NCBI GenBank assembly: GCA_036374835.1
Contig: DASUTB010000061.1
Coordinates: 32,163 to 96,162 of the forward strand
Source of the DNA: DASUTB01 sp036374835
GTDB lineage: Bacteria; Actinomycetota; Actinomycetes; Jiangellales; Jiangellaceae
Reading direction: 5' to 3'
DNA length: 64,000 nucleotides
Shown: positions 1 through 7,612 of the stretch, one piece after another
Position numbering within the stretch: position 1 is the stretch's first letter
Layout of the letters: each line of letters starts with the position of its first letter
Made by a program: the position numbers and the translations under genes
The notes under the pieces: generated by a model
What the model was told of the DNA's origin: nothing
Seen by the model: only the letters and a program-made list of their open reading frames with translations
The model's database searches: none

Positions 1-557
1 ACCTTAGTGATCAGTTTTCCGTCGACATAGTCGTCGGTGATCGGCAGAATCCGACGTGCGGTCTTGACGACCATATTGTCCTCAACGTCGGGATCCTCGT
101 CGCGATGCCGGAATAGCTGCACCGCTGTGTAGATCAGAAGCAGGCCGAACAGCAGGAACATGAACGAGAACAGCGCCAGCAACGTCGCACCGAGCGCAAT
201 GAAGATCGCCCGCAGCACCAGCGCAAGTGCGATTCCGACGGTCAACACCATGTGCTGGTGCTTCTCCGGGACGGAGAAGGTGGCCATGATGACGACGAAT
301 ACGAACAGGTTGTCGACCGAGAGACTCTTCTCCACGATGTAGCCGGTGAAGTACTCCGTGCCGAAGTTGCTCCCGGTATTGAGGGCGAACCACACGCCGA
401 AGGCGATCGCCACCAGGATGTAGAACACCGACCAGGCCGTTGCCTCGCCGAAGCCGACGTGGTGCGGGCGTACGGCCGCCACGATCAGGTCGACCGCGAG
501 CAATGCGACGATCAAGCCGATCGTCAGTGCCCAGGTGAGCCCGCTGACCTCCAGCAC
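1..557 (-). CDS. TerC-family integral membrane protein (partial, C-terminus off window)
   Basis: Reads leftward and runs off the left edge, so about 185 codons of what is normally a 300-350 residue protein are visible. The start is GTG at 557 with AGGAG seven bases upstream. The visible part has several hydrophobic helices and the family signature GYIVEKSLSVDNLFVF (residues 72-87), followed by an acidic loop RHRDEDPDVEDN after the fourth or fifth helix. TerC/Alx proteins are inner-membrane transporters linked to manganese homeostasis and tellurite resistance; which metal this one handles cannot be read from sequence. I looked for a yybP-ykoY manganese riboswitch in the 190 bases upstream and found none. 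The neighbouring zinc-type efflux pair makes a metal role plausible. Family certain, substrate not. Confidence 0.9.
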   Translation of the reverse strand, partial: MLEVSGLTWALTIGLIVALLAVDLIVAAVRPHHVGFGEATAWSVFYILVAIAFGVWFALNTGSNFGTEYFTGYIVEKSLSVDNLFVFVVIMATFSVPEKHQHMVLTVGIALALVLRAIFIALGATLLALFSFMFLLFGLLLIYTAVQLFRHRDEDPDVEDNMVVKTARRILPITDDYVDGKLITK

Positions 558-747
558 GCTGCTCCTATGTCGTCATGGACGTGCGCAACGCGGATCTAGC
601 ACCATGCCCCGGGGGAGCCGGTCTCACCGTTACCGATGGCTTGTGGCTGCCGCGCTCTTGCAGTGTTGCCGATACCCGACGTAGACCTCCCGAAACAAGT
701 AGGCGATGTTCGTACCATCACGCGACACGGTTCGGCGAGTCCCGGGT

Positions 748-1656
748 TCACCAGGTCAGTTCGTGGCAACCGGAACGGCCGGCGGTTTCGATCTGCACGG
801 TGGCGTGGGCGATCCCGTGCCGATCCTCAAGTATGTGGCCGGCTTGCTGCAATACGCGGTCGTTGACGGTCTGCTCTGCCGTGACCAGGTGGGCGGTGGC
901 GACGTGCATGCCGGAGGTCAGCGTCCACAGATGAAGATCGTGCACATCTCGCACACCGTCGATCGCGGCCAGCTCGTCGGCCACCGCGTGCACGTCCACC
1001 CCGACCGGGGCGTGCTGACCCAGGACTGCGACGACCTGACGGCCGAGGATTACCGCGCGGACCACGACGAACACACCGATCGCCAGCGCGATCACCGTAT
1101 CCCACAGCGGTTCGCCGGTGGCCAGCACGAGCCCGCCGGCGACGATAACGCCGACCGAACCCGCGGTGTCGGCCACGACCTCGACGTACGCGCCTTTCAC
1201 GTTCAGGCTCTCGCCCGCGCCCGAGCGCAGCAACAACAGCGCCGCCACGTTGATCACCAGGCCGATCGCGCCGACGATCAGCATCGGCCCGAACGCCACC
1301 TCGGCGCCGTCGCCGAACCGCTCCAGCGCCTCGATGACGATGTAGACCGCGACCCCGAGCATCACCAGAGTCGCCAGAGCGGCGGCGAACACCTCGGCCC
1401 GGTACGAGCCGTAGGTGCGGCGGCCGGTCGTGTCGGTGCGGGTGGCGATCCGGCTCGCGAGCAGCGCCGCACCCAGGGTGACCACATCGGCGGCCATATG
1501 CCCGGCATCGGACAGCAGGGCCAGCGAGCCGGAGAGCAACCCGGCGGTCAGCTCGACGGCGAAGAAGGAGCCGACCAGCACGAAGGCCACCGCCAGCCGC
1601 CACCGGTGTTTGCCTCCCGCGTGGCCAGTGGCCGGGCTGCTGTGGTCGAGGTCCAT
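748..1656 (-). CDS. Cation diffusion facilitator (CDF) metal efflux protein
   Basis: 302 residues with six predicted membrane helices and a C-terminal cytoplasmic ferredoxin-like domain, the CzcD/ZitB layout. It would export zinc or another divalent cation in exchange for protons. The helix-2 half of the transport site is the standard HxxxD (H53, D57), but the helix-5 half reads ExxxD (E159, D163) where CzcD-type proteins have HxxxD, which could alter metal preference. A short histidine-poor N-terminus precedes helix 1. The ATG at 1656 overlaps the stop of the ArsR gene by one base (TGATG), so the two are translationally coupled and under the same operator. A longer upstream frame exists but would lie inside the regulator and has no family similarity. 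Confidence 0.93.
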   Translation of the reverse strand: MDLDHSSPATGHAGGKHRWRLAVAFVLVGSFFAVELTAGLLSGSLALLSDAGHMAADVVTLGAALLASRIATRTDTTGRRTYGSYRAEVFAAALATLVMLGVAVYIVIEALERFGDGAEVAFGPMLIVGAIGLVINVAALLLLRSGAGESLNVKGAYVEVVADTAGSVGVIVAGGLVLATGEPLWDTVIALAIGVFVVVRAVILGRQVVAVLGQHAPVGVDVHAVADELAAIDGVRDVHDLHLWTLTSGMHVATAHLVTAEQTVNDRVLQQAGHILEDRHGIAHATVQIETAGRSGCHELTW

Positions 1657-2060
1657 CAGTGGCTCCGCTCGGGATGGATCGCCTCGGTGTGCTGGATGTG
1701 CGTGAGCGCCAGGTCCAAGAGCATCCGTACGTGTGCGTCCGCCAGCTCGTAGTACGCCATCCGGCCCTGGCGCCGCACCGTCACCACCCGGTGCGCCCGG
1801 AGCAGCCGCAGCGCGTGTGAGACCGATGACTCGGTCAGTCCGGTGACTGCGGCAAGGTCGCCGACGCACAGCTCACCGTCGATCAACGCCATCAGGATTC
1901 GCAGCCGGCCCGGGTCGGACAACAGACCGAACACGTCCGCGGTATCTACCACGTCGGCGTCAGCGGGCATGCGAGCTTGCACCGCCTCGACCCGGTCAGC
2001 GTCAACGACCCGCAGACTATGATCGTCCGGCACCGCGACGACATCTGAACCATTGTTCAT
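1656..2060 (-). CDS. ArsR/SmtB-family zinc-type metalloregulator
   Basis: 134-residue winged-helix repressor. The recognition region is LTESSVSHALRLLRAHRVV (about 75-93). The C-terminal helix carries a complete alpha-5 metal site of the SmtB/CzrA type: D108, H110, H121 and H124 in the spacing DxHx10Hx2H. That site binds Zn(II) or Co(II) and releases the repressor from DNA, which fits the coupled CDF exporter. I chose ATG at 2060 because the promoter motifs upstream put transcription start at that codon (leaderless mRNA) and an inverted-repeat operator overlaps it. An in-frame extension to 2141 (27 residues) is possible but low in family-like sequence. Confidence 0.92.
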   Translation of the reverse strand: MNNGSDVVAVPDDHSLRVVDADRVEAVQARMPADADVVDTADVFGLLSDPGRLRILMALIDGELCVGDLAAVTGLTESSVSHALRLLRAHRVVTVRRQGRMAYYELADAHVRMLLDLALTHIQHTEAIHPERSH

Positions 2061-2062
2061 AT
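2043..2062 (-). promoter_or_regulatory. Metalloregulator operator (inverted repeat) over the arsR start
   Basis: Inverted repeat ATCTGAAC-N4-GTTCATAT (7 of 8 positions match between arms). This is close to the TGAAC/GTTCA core seen in SmtB/CzrA-type operators. It overlaps the start codon of the ArsR gene and the predicted transcription start, so repressor binding would block initiation: an autoregulated arsR-CDF unit. Confidence 0.65.
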
Positions 2063-2066
2063 GTAG

Positions 2067-2096
2067 AGTTTTGGATCCGGCCACCGTCGCTGTCAA
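2067..2096 (-). promoter_or_regulatory. Promoter of the arsR-CDF unit
   Basis: On the minus strand TTGACA (2096-2091) is followed after 18 bases by a weak -10, AAAACT (2072-2067). The ATG of the regulator lies seven bases beyond the -10, so the transcript would be leaderless. No Shine-Dalgarno is visible before that ATG, which agrees. Confidence 0.5.
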
Positions 2097-2157
2097 GTGC
2101 ACCGACAGCTGGCCGCACTCGAGTGCTGACCCGTAGGCCATTGCTGCCGGCTTTCAG

Positions 2158-2658
2158 CTACGTCGGATGTTCATCAACGATGCGGAAGACCGGGTAGTAG
2201 TCCACTACGGTCCTTATCTCGTCGCCAGACGGATCAGGGCCAAGGCCGAAGTAGTAGCGGGCCTGCATCGCCGCGGTGTCCGAACCTCCCCGCGCACCGC
2301 CGCGCCGAAGGTACTCCGCGATGATCGGGGGCCTGCTTGGCCCCGGTACTTCGACCAACCGCACCCGTCGGGTGCCTCTCCGGCGCAACGTCGCCCGCCC
2401 CGCGTTCGCGCGCACGTTGCGAACCCACTCCGACTCCCCAGCCAATGAGACCAGGTAGGCCGCGCCTTGGTAGGGCGTGCGTAGAACCGGGGTTCGGCGC
2501 GGCCTACCTGAGCGGCGCCCGGGCACCTCCAGCGTCACCGCGTCGTGGGGAGCCAGGCCAAGCGACGTGAGAAGCACGCCGACGCGCTTGTTGACACCCC
2601 GGTACCAGGGAGCCGGGGGTCGATAGGCAGTGCGACTGCTGTAGTCCTGCGGCTTCAC
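2158..2658 (-). CDS. Deazaflavin (F420)-dependent nitroreductase family protein (DUF385)
   Basis: 166 residues. The N-terminal region PAPWYRGVNKRVGVLL and the strand pair around LEVPGRRSGRPRRTPV are typical of DUF385 split beta-barrel proteins, which use reduced F420 to reduce quinones or nitro compounds (Ddn family). The W at EWVRNVRANAG is another family landmark. GTG at 2658 was chosen because GGGAGGA sits six bases upstream; a longer frame to 2769 lacks that signal. A second DUF385 protein lies at 42970-43476. Substrate unknown; family assignment firm. Confidence 0.85.
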   Translation of the reverse strand: MKPQDYSSRTAYRPPAPWYRGVNKRVGVLLTSLGLAPHDAVTLEVPGRRSGRPRRTPVLRTPYQGAAYLVSLAGESEWVRNVRANAGRATLRRRGTRRVRLVEVPGPSRPPIIAEYLRRGGARGGSDTAAMQARYYFGLGPDPSGDEIRTVVDYYPVFRIVDEHPT

Positions 2659-2922
2659 GGGCCGTCCTCCCTCTCGGCAGTTGGCGTCGGGCGGTGCTCC
2701 AAGAGCCATGAACAGTCCCCAGCCCCACCGTGATGACCACCTTGCTTCACGTGCCTTTCGGCCGCTCAAGGGCGGCGTCGTCTTGGGTCATTGCACTCCT
2801 TCGCGCCTGATTTCATCGAATGGGACGCTCGCCCGCCAGGGACGAAAGGCCTCGAGCGCCTCGGCGTTGCACCAGGAGCTTGCGCTCTCCATTCGAGGGG
2901 CGGTTCGCTTTCGGGCTGGGCG

Positions 2923-3137
2923 CTACCTCTCCCTGACACCGCGCATGCGCATGAGCTGCTTGAACGTGGTGGGTACGCCGGCAAAGTCGCGCTCGGTGAA
3001 TCGTGGGTACGGGACGTTCGACCCCGGCGGGTGGGTCGTTGGCCTCCGGTGCCCATACCCGAGCCGGCGCACGGTTGTATCGAGGTTGTGTGCCCGCTGG
3101 CGCGAGGGGCAGCCTGTAAGGAGGCGTCGCGATGACT
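2923..3137 (-). pseudogene. Possible decayed gene 3' end in a 470-base gap
   Basis: The 473 bases between the DUF385 and PPOX genes hold no convincing complete gene. One minus-strand frame ending in TAG at 2925-2923 has good actinobacterial third-position GC and a protein-like C-terminus (FTERDFAGVPTTFKQLMRM near the end), but it has an in-frame stop near 3142 and no usable start. I read it as the tail of a lost gene. I do not recognise the family. The rest of the gap shows nothing. Confidence 0.25.
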
Positions 3138-3671
3138 ACGATGAATGAGCGCAACCGAACGACATCCCATCACCTAGCCGGGGAGCAGGTCTGGCGTGCG
3201 GTCGCCGAAGCGTCGTTCGCCGTCATCAGCTACACCACACCGTCGGGAGAGCCGCGATCCAGCGGTGTCGTCTACACGACGGTCGGCCCGCGGCTGTATG
3301 TGGTGACCGCGCCGGACAGCTGGAAGGCGAGGCACGTCAAAGCCAGCGGCAGGGTTGCAGTGACCGTGCCGGTGCGCCGCGGCGGCATTCTGTCGCTGGT
3401 AATGCCGATACCCCCTGCGACCGTGAGCTTTCATGGGAGCGCAAAGGTGCACCCGGCCGGCGCGCCCGAGGTCGGCTCGGTCATCAAGGAGTTGGACTCA
3501 CTGCTCCCAGACGCGAGGCAGGCCGCCAGCGCAGTCATCGAGGTCATCCCCGAGGGTGCCTTCGTGACCTACGGCCTGGGCGTGTCGTTGATGAAGATGC
3601 GCGACCCGGCGGCTGCTCGTGCACGCGTCCCGGTGATGTCGGCAGTGGCCGGCGACGACGAGAACGATTGA
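3132..3671 (+). CDS. Pyridoxamine 5'-phosphate oxidase-fold flavin/F420-binding protein
   Basis: 179 residues with a PPOX-type split barrel: N-terminal FAVISYTTPSGEPRSSGVVY (strands 1-2) and VTAPDSWKARHVKASGRVAVTVP (strands 3-4 with the cofactor-phosphate loop). Such proteins bind FMN or F420 and reduce small organics or act as sensors; substrate unknown. ATG at 3132 follows AAGGAGG at good spacing; a second ATG four codons in is a weaker alternative. The small membrane protein gene starts 25 bases downstream with its own strong ribosome site, so the two are probably one transcript. Confidence 0.75.
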   Translation: MTTMNERNRTTSHHLAGEQVWRAVAEASFAVISYTTPSGEPRSSGVVYTTVGPRLYVVTAPDSWKARHVKASGRVAVTVPVRRGGILSLVMPIPPATVSFHGSAKVHPAGAPEVGSVIKELDSLLPDARQAASAVIEVIPEGAFVTYGLGVSLMKMRDPAAARARVPVMSAVAGDDEND

Positions 3672-3696
3672 CGCCGGGCCGGCAAGAGGAGGGGAT

Positions 3697-4071
3697 GTGG
3701 CGACGCTGATCCGCATCGTCGTCGGGCTGCTGATCATAGCCCACGGTCTGGTGCATCTACTGTACGTGGCTGACGATGTTCCGGAGTTCACGCTGGAGCG
3801 CTCGTGGATAGTGCCGGAACAGCTGTACCGTCCGGTCGGGTTGGCCCTCATGTACGCCACGGTCGCGGGGTTCTTCATCCTTGGACTGGCGGTACTGGGC
3901 GTTCCGGGCCTGTCCGGCGTATGGCCGGTGCTCACCGTCGTCGCTGTCACGATCTCACTGGTCCTGCTGATCGCCTTCTGGAACACCCGGCTGATCTTCG
4001 GTGTGCTCTTGAATCTCGTGCTCATCACAATCGTGCTTGTGCGTCCCGGCTGGACCGAACAGCTCGGCTGA
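3697..4071 (+). CDS. Small four-helix integral membrane protein, function unknown
   Basis: 124 residues that are almost all membrane helices: 5-22, 45-68, 73-95 and 100-118, with a short polar loop (DDVPEFTLERSW) after helix 1. Starts at GTG 3697 behind AGAGGAGGGG. I do not recognise the family and see no catalytic motif. It probably shares a transcript with the PPOX-fold gene just upstream. Confidence 0.7.
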   Translation: MATLIRIVVGLLIIAHGLVHLLYVADDVPEFTLERSWIVPEQLYRPVGLALMYATVAGFFILGLAVLGVPGLSGVWPVLTVVAVTISLVLLIAFWNTRLIFGVLLNLVLITIVLVRPGWTEQLG

Positions 4072-4177
4072 GCAAATGGCGAGTCGCACGGGCAGGCTGT
4101 GTTCGTCGTGGCGATCCACCTGCTTGGTCAGCCACGCTGGCGCACCTGAAACGCGTCCCGGGACGCGCACCACCGGA

Positions 4178-4738
4178 CTAGGGGTGTTGTGATGTGTGCC
4201 GATCGCGCCATGCTCGCTGCTTGGCCCGGTTGCCGCAGACTTGCATGGAACACCACTTGCCGGTGCGGGCGCGGGAGTTGTCGTAGAACGCCCAGCGGCA
4301 CAGGTCGTTCGTGCAGACCTTGAGTCGGGCCCAAGTCCCATCAGTCATCGCGTCCGCGACGATGACCAAGAGCGCGCCGATGGCTCCTTGGACGCCGCCG
4401 GTACGGGACGTGGTGCGGTAGCCGCCGTCGGTCGTGAACTCGACTGTCAGCTGGGCTCGGGCAGCCCATCTGTTCAGTGTCTTGCGAGCTTCAGCAGGGA
4501 CATCGGAGCCGTCATGATTCGCTGCGGCGGCTTCGCGGAGCGCTTCTCGCAGCTCGATCGCTCGACTCACGTCGTCGGCCGACGGGGCGACTCCGGTCGT
4601 GTGCCCGTGTGCCGCCAACCACTGACGCAACCGGCCGGGGTCGGAGATCTGATCGGCGCCTGCCTCAAGGTCGAGGGTGTTGACGAATTGGCGCACCTGT
4701 TCCAACGCTCCAGGTGCCGCCGTCGACAGGGAAGCCAT
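4178..4738 (-). CDS. CGNR zinc-finger transcriptional regulator (ABATE domain)
   Basis: 186 residues. The N-terminal half is an ABATE-type stress-sensing domain (FVNTLDLEAG...LRQWLAAHG). The C-terminal segment has the family treble-clef: VCTNDLCRWAFYDNSRARTGKWCSMQVCGNR, described as C-x4-C ... C-x4-CGNR, at about residues 142-172. These small proteins usually regulate an adjacent gene. This one is divergent from the MFS exporter with 55 bases between the starts, so it most likely controls that exporter. The inducer is unknown. Confidence 0.85.
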   Translation of the reverse strand: MASLSTAAPGALEQVRQFVNTLDLEAGADQISDPGRLRQWLAAHGHTTGVAPSADDVSRAIELREALREAAAANHDGSDVPAEARKTLNRWAARAQLTVEFTTDGGYRTTSRTGGVQGAIGALLVIVADAMTDGTWARLKVCTNDLCRWAFYDNSRARTGKWCSMQVCGNRAKQRAWRDRHTSQHP

Positions 4739-4771
4739 GTGGCAAGGATAACCGTCTTGATACCGAAAGTA

Positions 4772-4783
4772 GTTATGACTAAC
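4772..4783. promoter_or_regulatory. Candidate operator between CGNR regulator and MFS gene
   Basis: GTTA-TGAC-TAAC, an inverted repeat centred in the 55-base divergent region and 11 bases before the MFS start codon. A second interleaved pair (TAGT/ACTA) overlaps it. Short, so only suggestive. Confidence 0.35.
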
Positions 4784-4793
4784 CTATATCGCC

Positions 4794-6095
4794 ATGACAA
4801 CGGTTACGCCGAGCGCGATGTCGGGAAGCGTGTGGTCGAACGCCAACTTCCGTCGGCTGTGGATCGGTTCCGGCGCTTCCTCACTGGGCTCGGAGATCGC
4901 GGAGATCGCCGTGCCGCTGCTCGCGCTCGTCACCTTGTCGGCGAGCGCGGCCGAACTCAGCGCAGTGCGGTTCGCTCAGTTCCTGCCGTTTCTGCTGGCA
5001 GCGTTGCCGTTCGGGCTGATGGTCGATCGGCTGCAATCCAAGCGACTCGCACTGATGGTGGGGTCAGACGTCGGGCGCTTCGTCCTGGTCGCCAGCATCC
5101 CGATCGTGGTGTGGGCCGGCGTCGCCAGCATCGAGTTGCTGTGCATCACAGTCTTCTGCGTCGCCGTGCTCACCGTGTTGTTCCAGGTCGCCGACTTCGC
5201 GCTACTGCCCGCCCTGGTGCCGGCGGGAATGCTCATCGAGGCCAACGGCAAGATCACGGCAACCCACTCGGCCAACGAGATCGGTGGCCGCGGGCTGGGC
5301 GGGCTGCTCGTTCAGGCCGTGTCCGCACCGGTAGCGGTCCTCGCCAATGCATTGGGCTTCTTGGTGTCCGCGATAAGCCTGCGCCGAATTCGAGTACCGC
5401 ACCCCGGGCGCTCATCGGATCGGACCGCGCCGCCTGCGCTATCGGCACGGCAGGCGATCGGAGAAGGGCTGAAGATGGCGCTCGGCAACCGCTATATCCG
5501 GCCGCTGCTCGGCGAGGCGACCACGTTCAACCTGTTCAACGAGGTATTCATCCTTGCCCTCATGCTGATCATGGTGCGCGATCTGGACTTCTCTCCTGCC
5601 GCCATCGGCTTGGTGTTCACCGCAGGTGGTGTCGGGTCGTTTGCCGGGGCGTGGTTCGGCGCACGCCTGACCGGCCGCTACGGATACGGCCGGGTGCTGC
5701 TCGTCACTTTGATCATCGGCAACGGTGCTCCGCTCGCAGCCATCCTCGTAGACCGAACCGACCTGCCGCTTGCCTTGCTCTGCGCCGCGTTCCTCATGAT
5801 GGGCATCGGCATCGGCGTGGCCAACGTGCACGCGGTGAGTCTCCGGCAAACAGCAGTGTCTGCGGATCTCCTGGGGCGGGTGAACGCCGCATACCGATTG
5901 ATCTCATGGGGCGCAATCCCGCTCGGGGCGGCCGCCGGCGGGTTCTTGGCCACCTACGCCGGAGCACAAACGGCACTTACCGTAGGCGCGATCGGGGTCG
6001 CCAGTGCCACCCTCTGGGTAGCGTTCTCGGCAGTTCCCCGACTCGCCACGATCGATATCAGCGAGGGTCATGAACCGGCGACGCCGGCGCCGTGA
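4794..6095 (+). CDS. MFS exporter (EntS/multidrug-like)
   Basis: 433 residues with about twelve predicted membrane helices. The N-terminus FRRLWIGSGASSLGSEIAEIAVPLL and the loop-2 motif PFGLMVDRLQSKRLALM (residues about 70-86) match the MFS_3/enterobactin-exporter branch that also includes macrolide efflux pumps. It would export a small hydrophobic compound by proton antiport. It is divergent from a CGNR regulator that probably senses its substrate. The three bases between a TATATC box and the ATG leave no room for a leader, but a Shine-Dalgarno is not visible either, so the exact promoter is unclear. Confidence 0.87.
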   Translation: MTTVTPSAMSGSVWSNANFRRLWIGSGASSLGSEIAEIAVPLLALVTLSASAAELSAVRFAQFLPFLLAALPFGLMVDRLQSKRLALMVGSDVGRFVLVASIPIVVWAGVASIELLCITVFCVAVLTVLFQVADFALLPALVPAGMLIEANGKITATHSANEIGGRGLGGLLVQAVSAPVAVLANALGFLVSAISLRRIRVPHPGRSSDRTAPPALSARQAIGEGLKMALGNRYIRPLLGEATTFNLFNEVFILALMLIMVRDLDFSPAAIGLVFTAGGVGSFAGAWFGARLTGRYGYGRVLLVTLIIGNGAPLAAILVDRTDLPLALLCAAFLMMGIGIGVANVHAVSLRQTAVSADLLGRVNAAYRLISWGAIPLGAAAGGFLATYAGAQTALTVGAIGVASATLWVAFSAVPRLATIDISEGHEPATPAP

Positions 6096-6122
6096 GCGAG
6101 GCGAATAATCAATCAAGCCGGG

Positions 6123-6150
6123 TAGATACATTGAATTCGATTGATGTATT
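6123..6150 (+). promoter_or_regulatory. ArsR-type promoter/operator, copy 1 (before the MFS remnant)
   Basis: A 28-base block from TAGATA (-35 position) to TGTATT (-10), spacer 16, with an imperfect palindrome ATTGAATTCGAT inside the spacer. It aligns without gaps to the promoter of the ArsR-ArsC gene at 6783-6810 (19 of 28 identical, 10 of the last 11). The ATG at 6160 is nine bases beyond the -10. The two genes were evidently co-regulated. Confidence 0.6.
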
Positions 6151-6159
6151 GTCGCCAGC

Positions 6160-6755
6160 ATGGCTTCCGCGCATACCGACAAGGAACAGAACCGGTGGTG
6201 GCTGGTGGTCGCCGCCGGCCTCCGTTCTTCATGCAACAGGTGCTCGGCGAGTCGGTGTCGGCCGCCGGTGTGACGATCCTGGCCTTTCCGGCGGGCATGG
6301 CCCTTATGGGGCCGGTCGGAGGTTTCTTGGGGGACTGGTGGGGACCGCGTAGAACCGCCGTGCTGGGAGCAGTCCTCTTTACCGCCGGGTTGGCCCTGCT
6401 GCTGCCGATGGACGGCTCCTGGAGCCTTGCGGATCTGGCGTGGCGACTGTTCCTGGCGGGCTGTGGAAACGGCTTGTTCAACGCCCCCAACATGGCGATG
6501 GCGATGACGCACGCGCCACCACGGCTGCTGGCGACCACAGGTGCGTCGACCAGCCTCGCTCGCCAGATGGGGTTCGCGTTGGGACCTGCACTTGCCACGC
6601 TGGTCTGGTTTTTCTCCTCCTACCAGCCTGAGGGGATGAACGGGGCGATGACCCTTGCGACGGTTGTCAGCGCATTATCAGTCGTCGTCCTCGTGCGTAC
6701 GCGAGTGCTCGGTGACGGGTCGGCGGCCCAGAAACAGCACGCGGTGGACGGCTAA
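6160..6755 (+). pseudogene. MFS transporter remnant with large internal deletion
   Basis: ATG at 6160 opens a typical MFS N-terminus (MASAHTDKEQNRWWLVVAAG), then the frame breaks. From about 6222 a different frame continues with PFFMQQVLGESVSAAG and the rest of the C-terminal half of a DHA2-type drug transporter, including helices to residue 200 of that frame and stop at 6755. The middle, roughly helices 2-7, is missing, so the gene lost several hundred bases with a frame change and cannot make a working pump. Its promoter still carries the arsenic operator. An alternative reading frame start at 6141 gives a protein without the conserved N-terminus. Confidence 0.75.
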
Positions 6756-6771
6756 TGCTCCGGTCACGGTC

Positions 6772-6810
6772 ATCAATACAGCTTGATAGATCTATCTGAA
6801 TTGATGTACT
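6772..6810 (+). promoter_or_regulatory. ArsR-type promoter/operator, copy 2 (before the ArsR-ArsC fusion)
   Basis: Contains ATCAA-N6-TTGAT (6772-6787), the layout reported for arsenic ArsR operators, overlapping the -35 TTGATA (6783-6788). The spacer holds a perfect 12-base palindrome GATAGATCTATC (6785-6796), and the -10 TGTACT is at 6805-6810. The GTG start at 6819 is eight bases later, so the transcript is probably leaderless and autoregulated. Confidence 0.65.
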
Positions 6811-6818
6811 TTGGATTG

Positions 6819-7610
6819 GTGAATTCCACCAACTCGCCAGTCGCTCCGGAGACGCCGCCCGGGTTCCTGCGTCTGACCGGGCACCCCGTCCGATGGCAGT
6901 TGCTGAGTGAGCTAGCACGCAGCGATCGGCAGGTTCGTGAGCTGACGGCTCTGGTCGGCCAGCGGCAGAGCTTGACGTCCTACCATCTCGGCCAATTGCG
7001 CGCCGGTGGGCTGGTGACGATGCGTCGTAGCTCGGCTGACAAACGTGACACCTACTACAGCCTCGACCTGGCTGCGTGCCGCGAACTGCTCACCGAAGCC
7101 GGTGCTGCGCTTCATCCGGGGCTACGGCCGGCACCGGCCCAACTGCCGGCCCGTGACCTCGACCAACGGACTGCCCGGTCACGCGTCCGAGTGCTGTTCC
7201 TGTGCACGGGCAACAGCGCCCGGTCCCAGATGGCGCAGGCGATCTTGGAGCAGGTGGCCGGCAGTTGGGCCGACGTCGTCAGTGCCGGTAGCCACCCCAA
7301 GCGTTTGCATCCCAACGCAGTACGGGTGATGCGCGAACGAGGTATCGACATCGCGGGCCGTCGCTCCAAGCATCTGAGTGAGTTCGTCGAGCAGGAGTTC
7401 GACTACGTGATCAGCCTGTGCGACCGCGTGCGAGAGGTTTGCCCAGACTTCCCGGGACATCCCGCGGTGGCGCATTGGAGCATGCCCGATCCAGCGGCCG
7501 ACGAAGCCGGCTACCCGGCGTTCGTCCGCGCTGCGGACGAGCTGAACACACGAATTCACTTCCTGCTATATGCGATCGAACACGCCCTGACGAGTTCGGA
7601 GAGGAGCTAG
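6819..7610 (+). CDS. ArsR repressor fused to LMW-phosphatase-type arsenate reductase (ArsC)
   Basis: 263 residues. Residues 15-95 are an ArsR-type winged helix (GHPVRWQLLSELARSDRQV, SYHLGQLRAGGLV). Residues 122-255 are a low-molecular-weight phosphatase fold with CTGNSARSQ (C129 nucleophile, R134) and the redox pair in LCDRVREVC (cysteines spaced by seven, as C82/C89 of thioredoxin-coupled ArsC), followed by HWSMPDPA. It would reduce arsenate to arsenite and also regulate its own promoter. No classical arsenite-binding cysteine trio is seen in the ArsR half, so sensing may differ. GTG 6819 fits the promoter; TTG 6783 and ATG 6804 are alternatives. The VOC gene follows two bases after its stop. 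Confidence 0.9.
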   Translation: MNSTNSPVAPETPPGFLRLTGHPVRWQLLSELARSDRQVRELTALVGQRQSLTSYHLGQLRAGGLVTMRRSSADKRDTYYSLDLAACRELLTEAGAALHPGLRPAPAQLPARDLDQRTARSRVRVLFLCTGNSARSQMAQAILEQVAGSWADVVSAGSHPKRLHPNAVRVMRERGIDIAGRRSKHLSEFVEQEFDYVISLCDRVREVCPDFPGHPAVAHWSMPDPAADEAGYPAFVRAADELNTRIHFLLYAIEHALTSSERS

Positions 7611-7612
7611 AC

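Noticed and set aside
558..747. Possible manganese (yybP-ykoY) riboswitch upstream of the TerC gene
   Set aside because: The conserved GGGGAGUA and CUACGG-type blocks are not present in the 190 bases.
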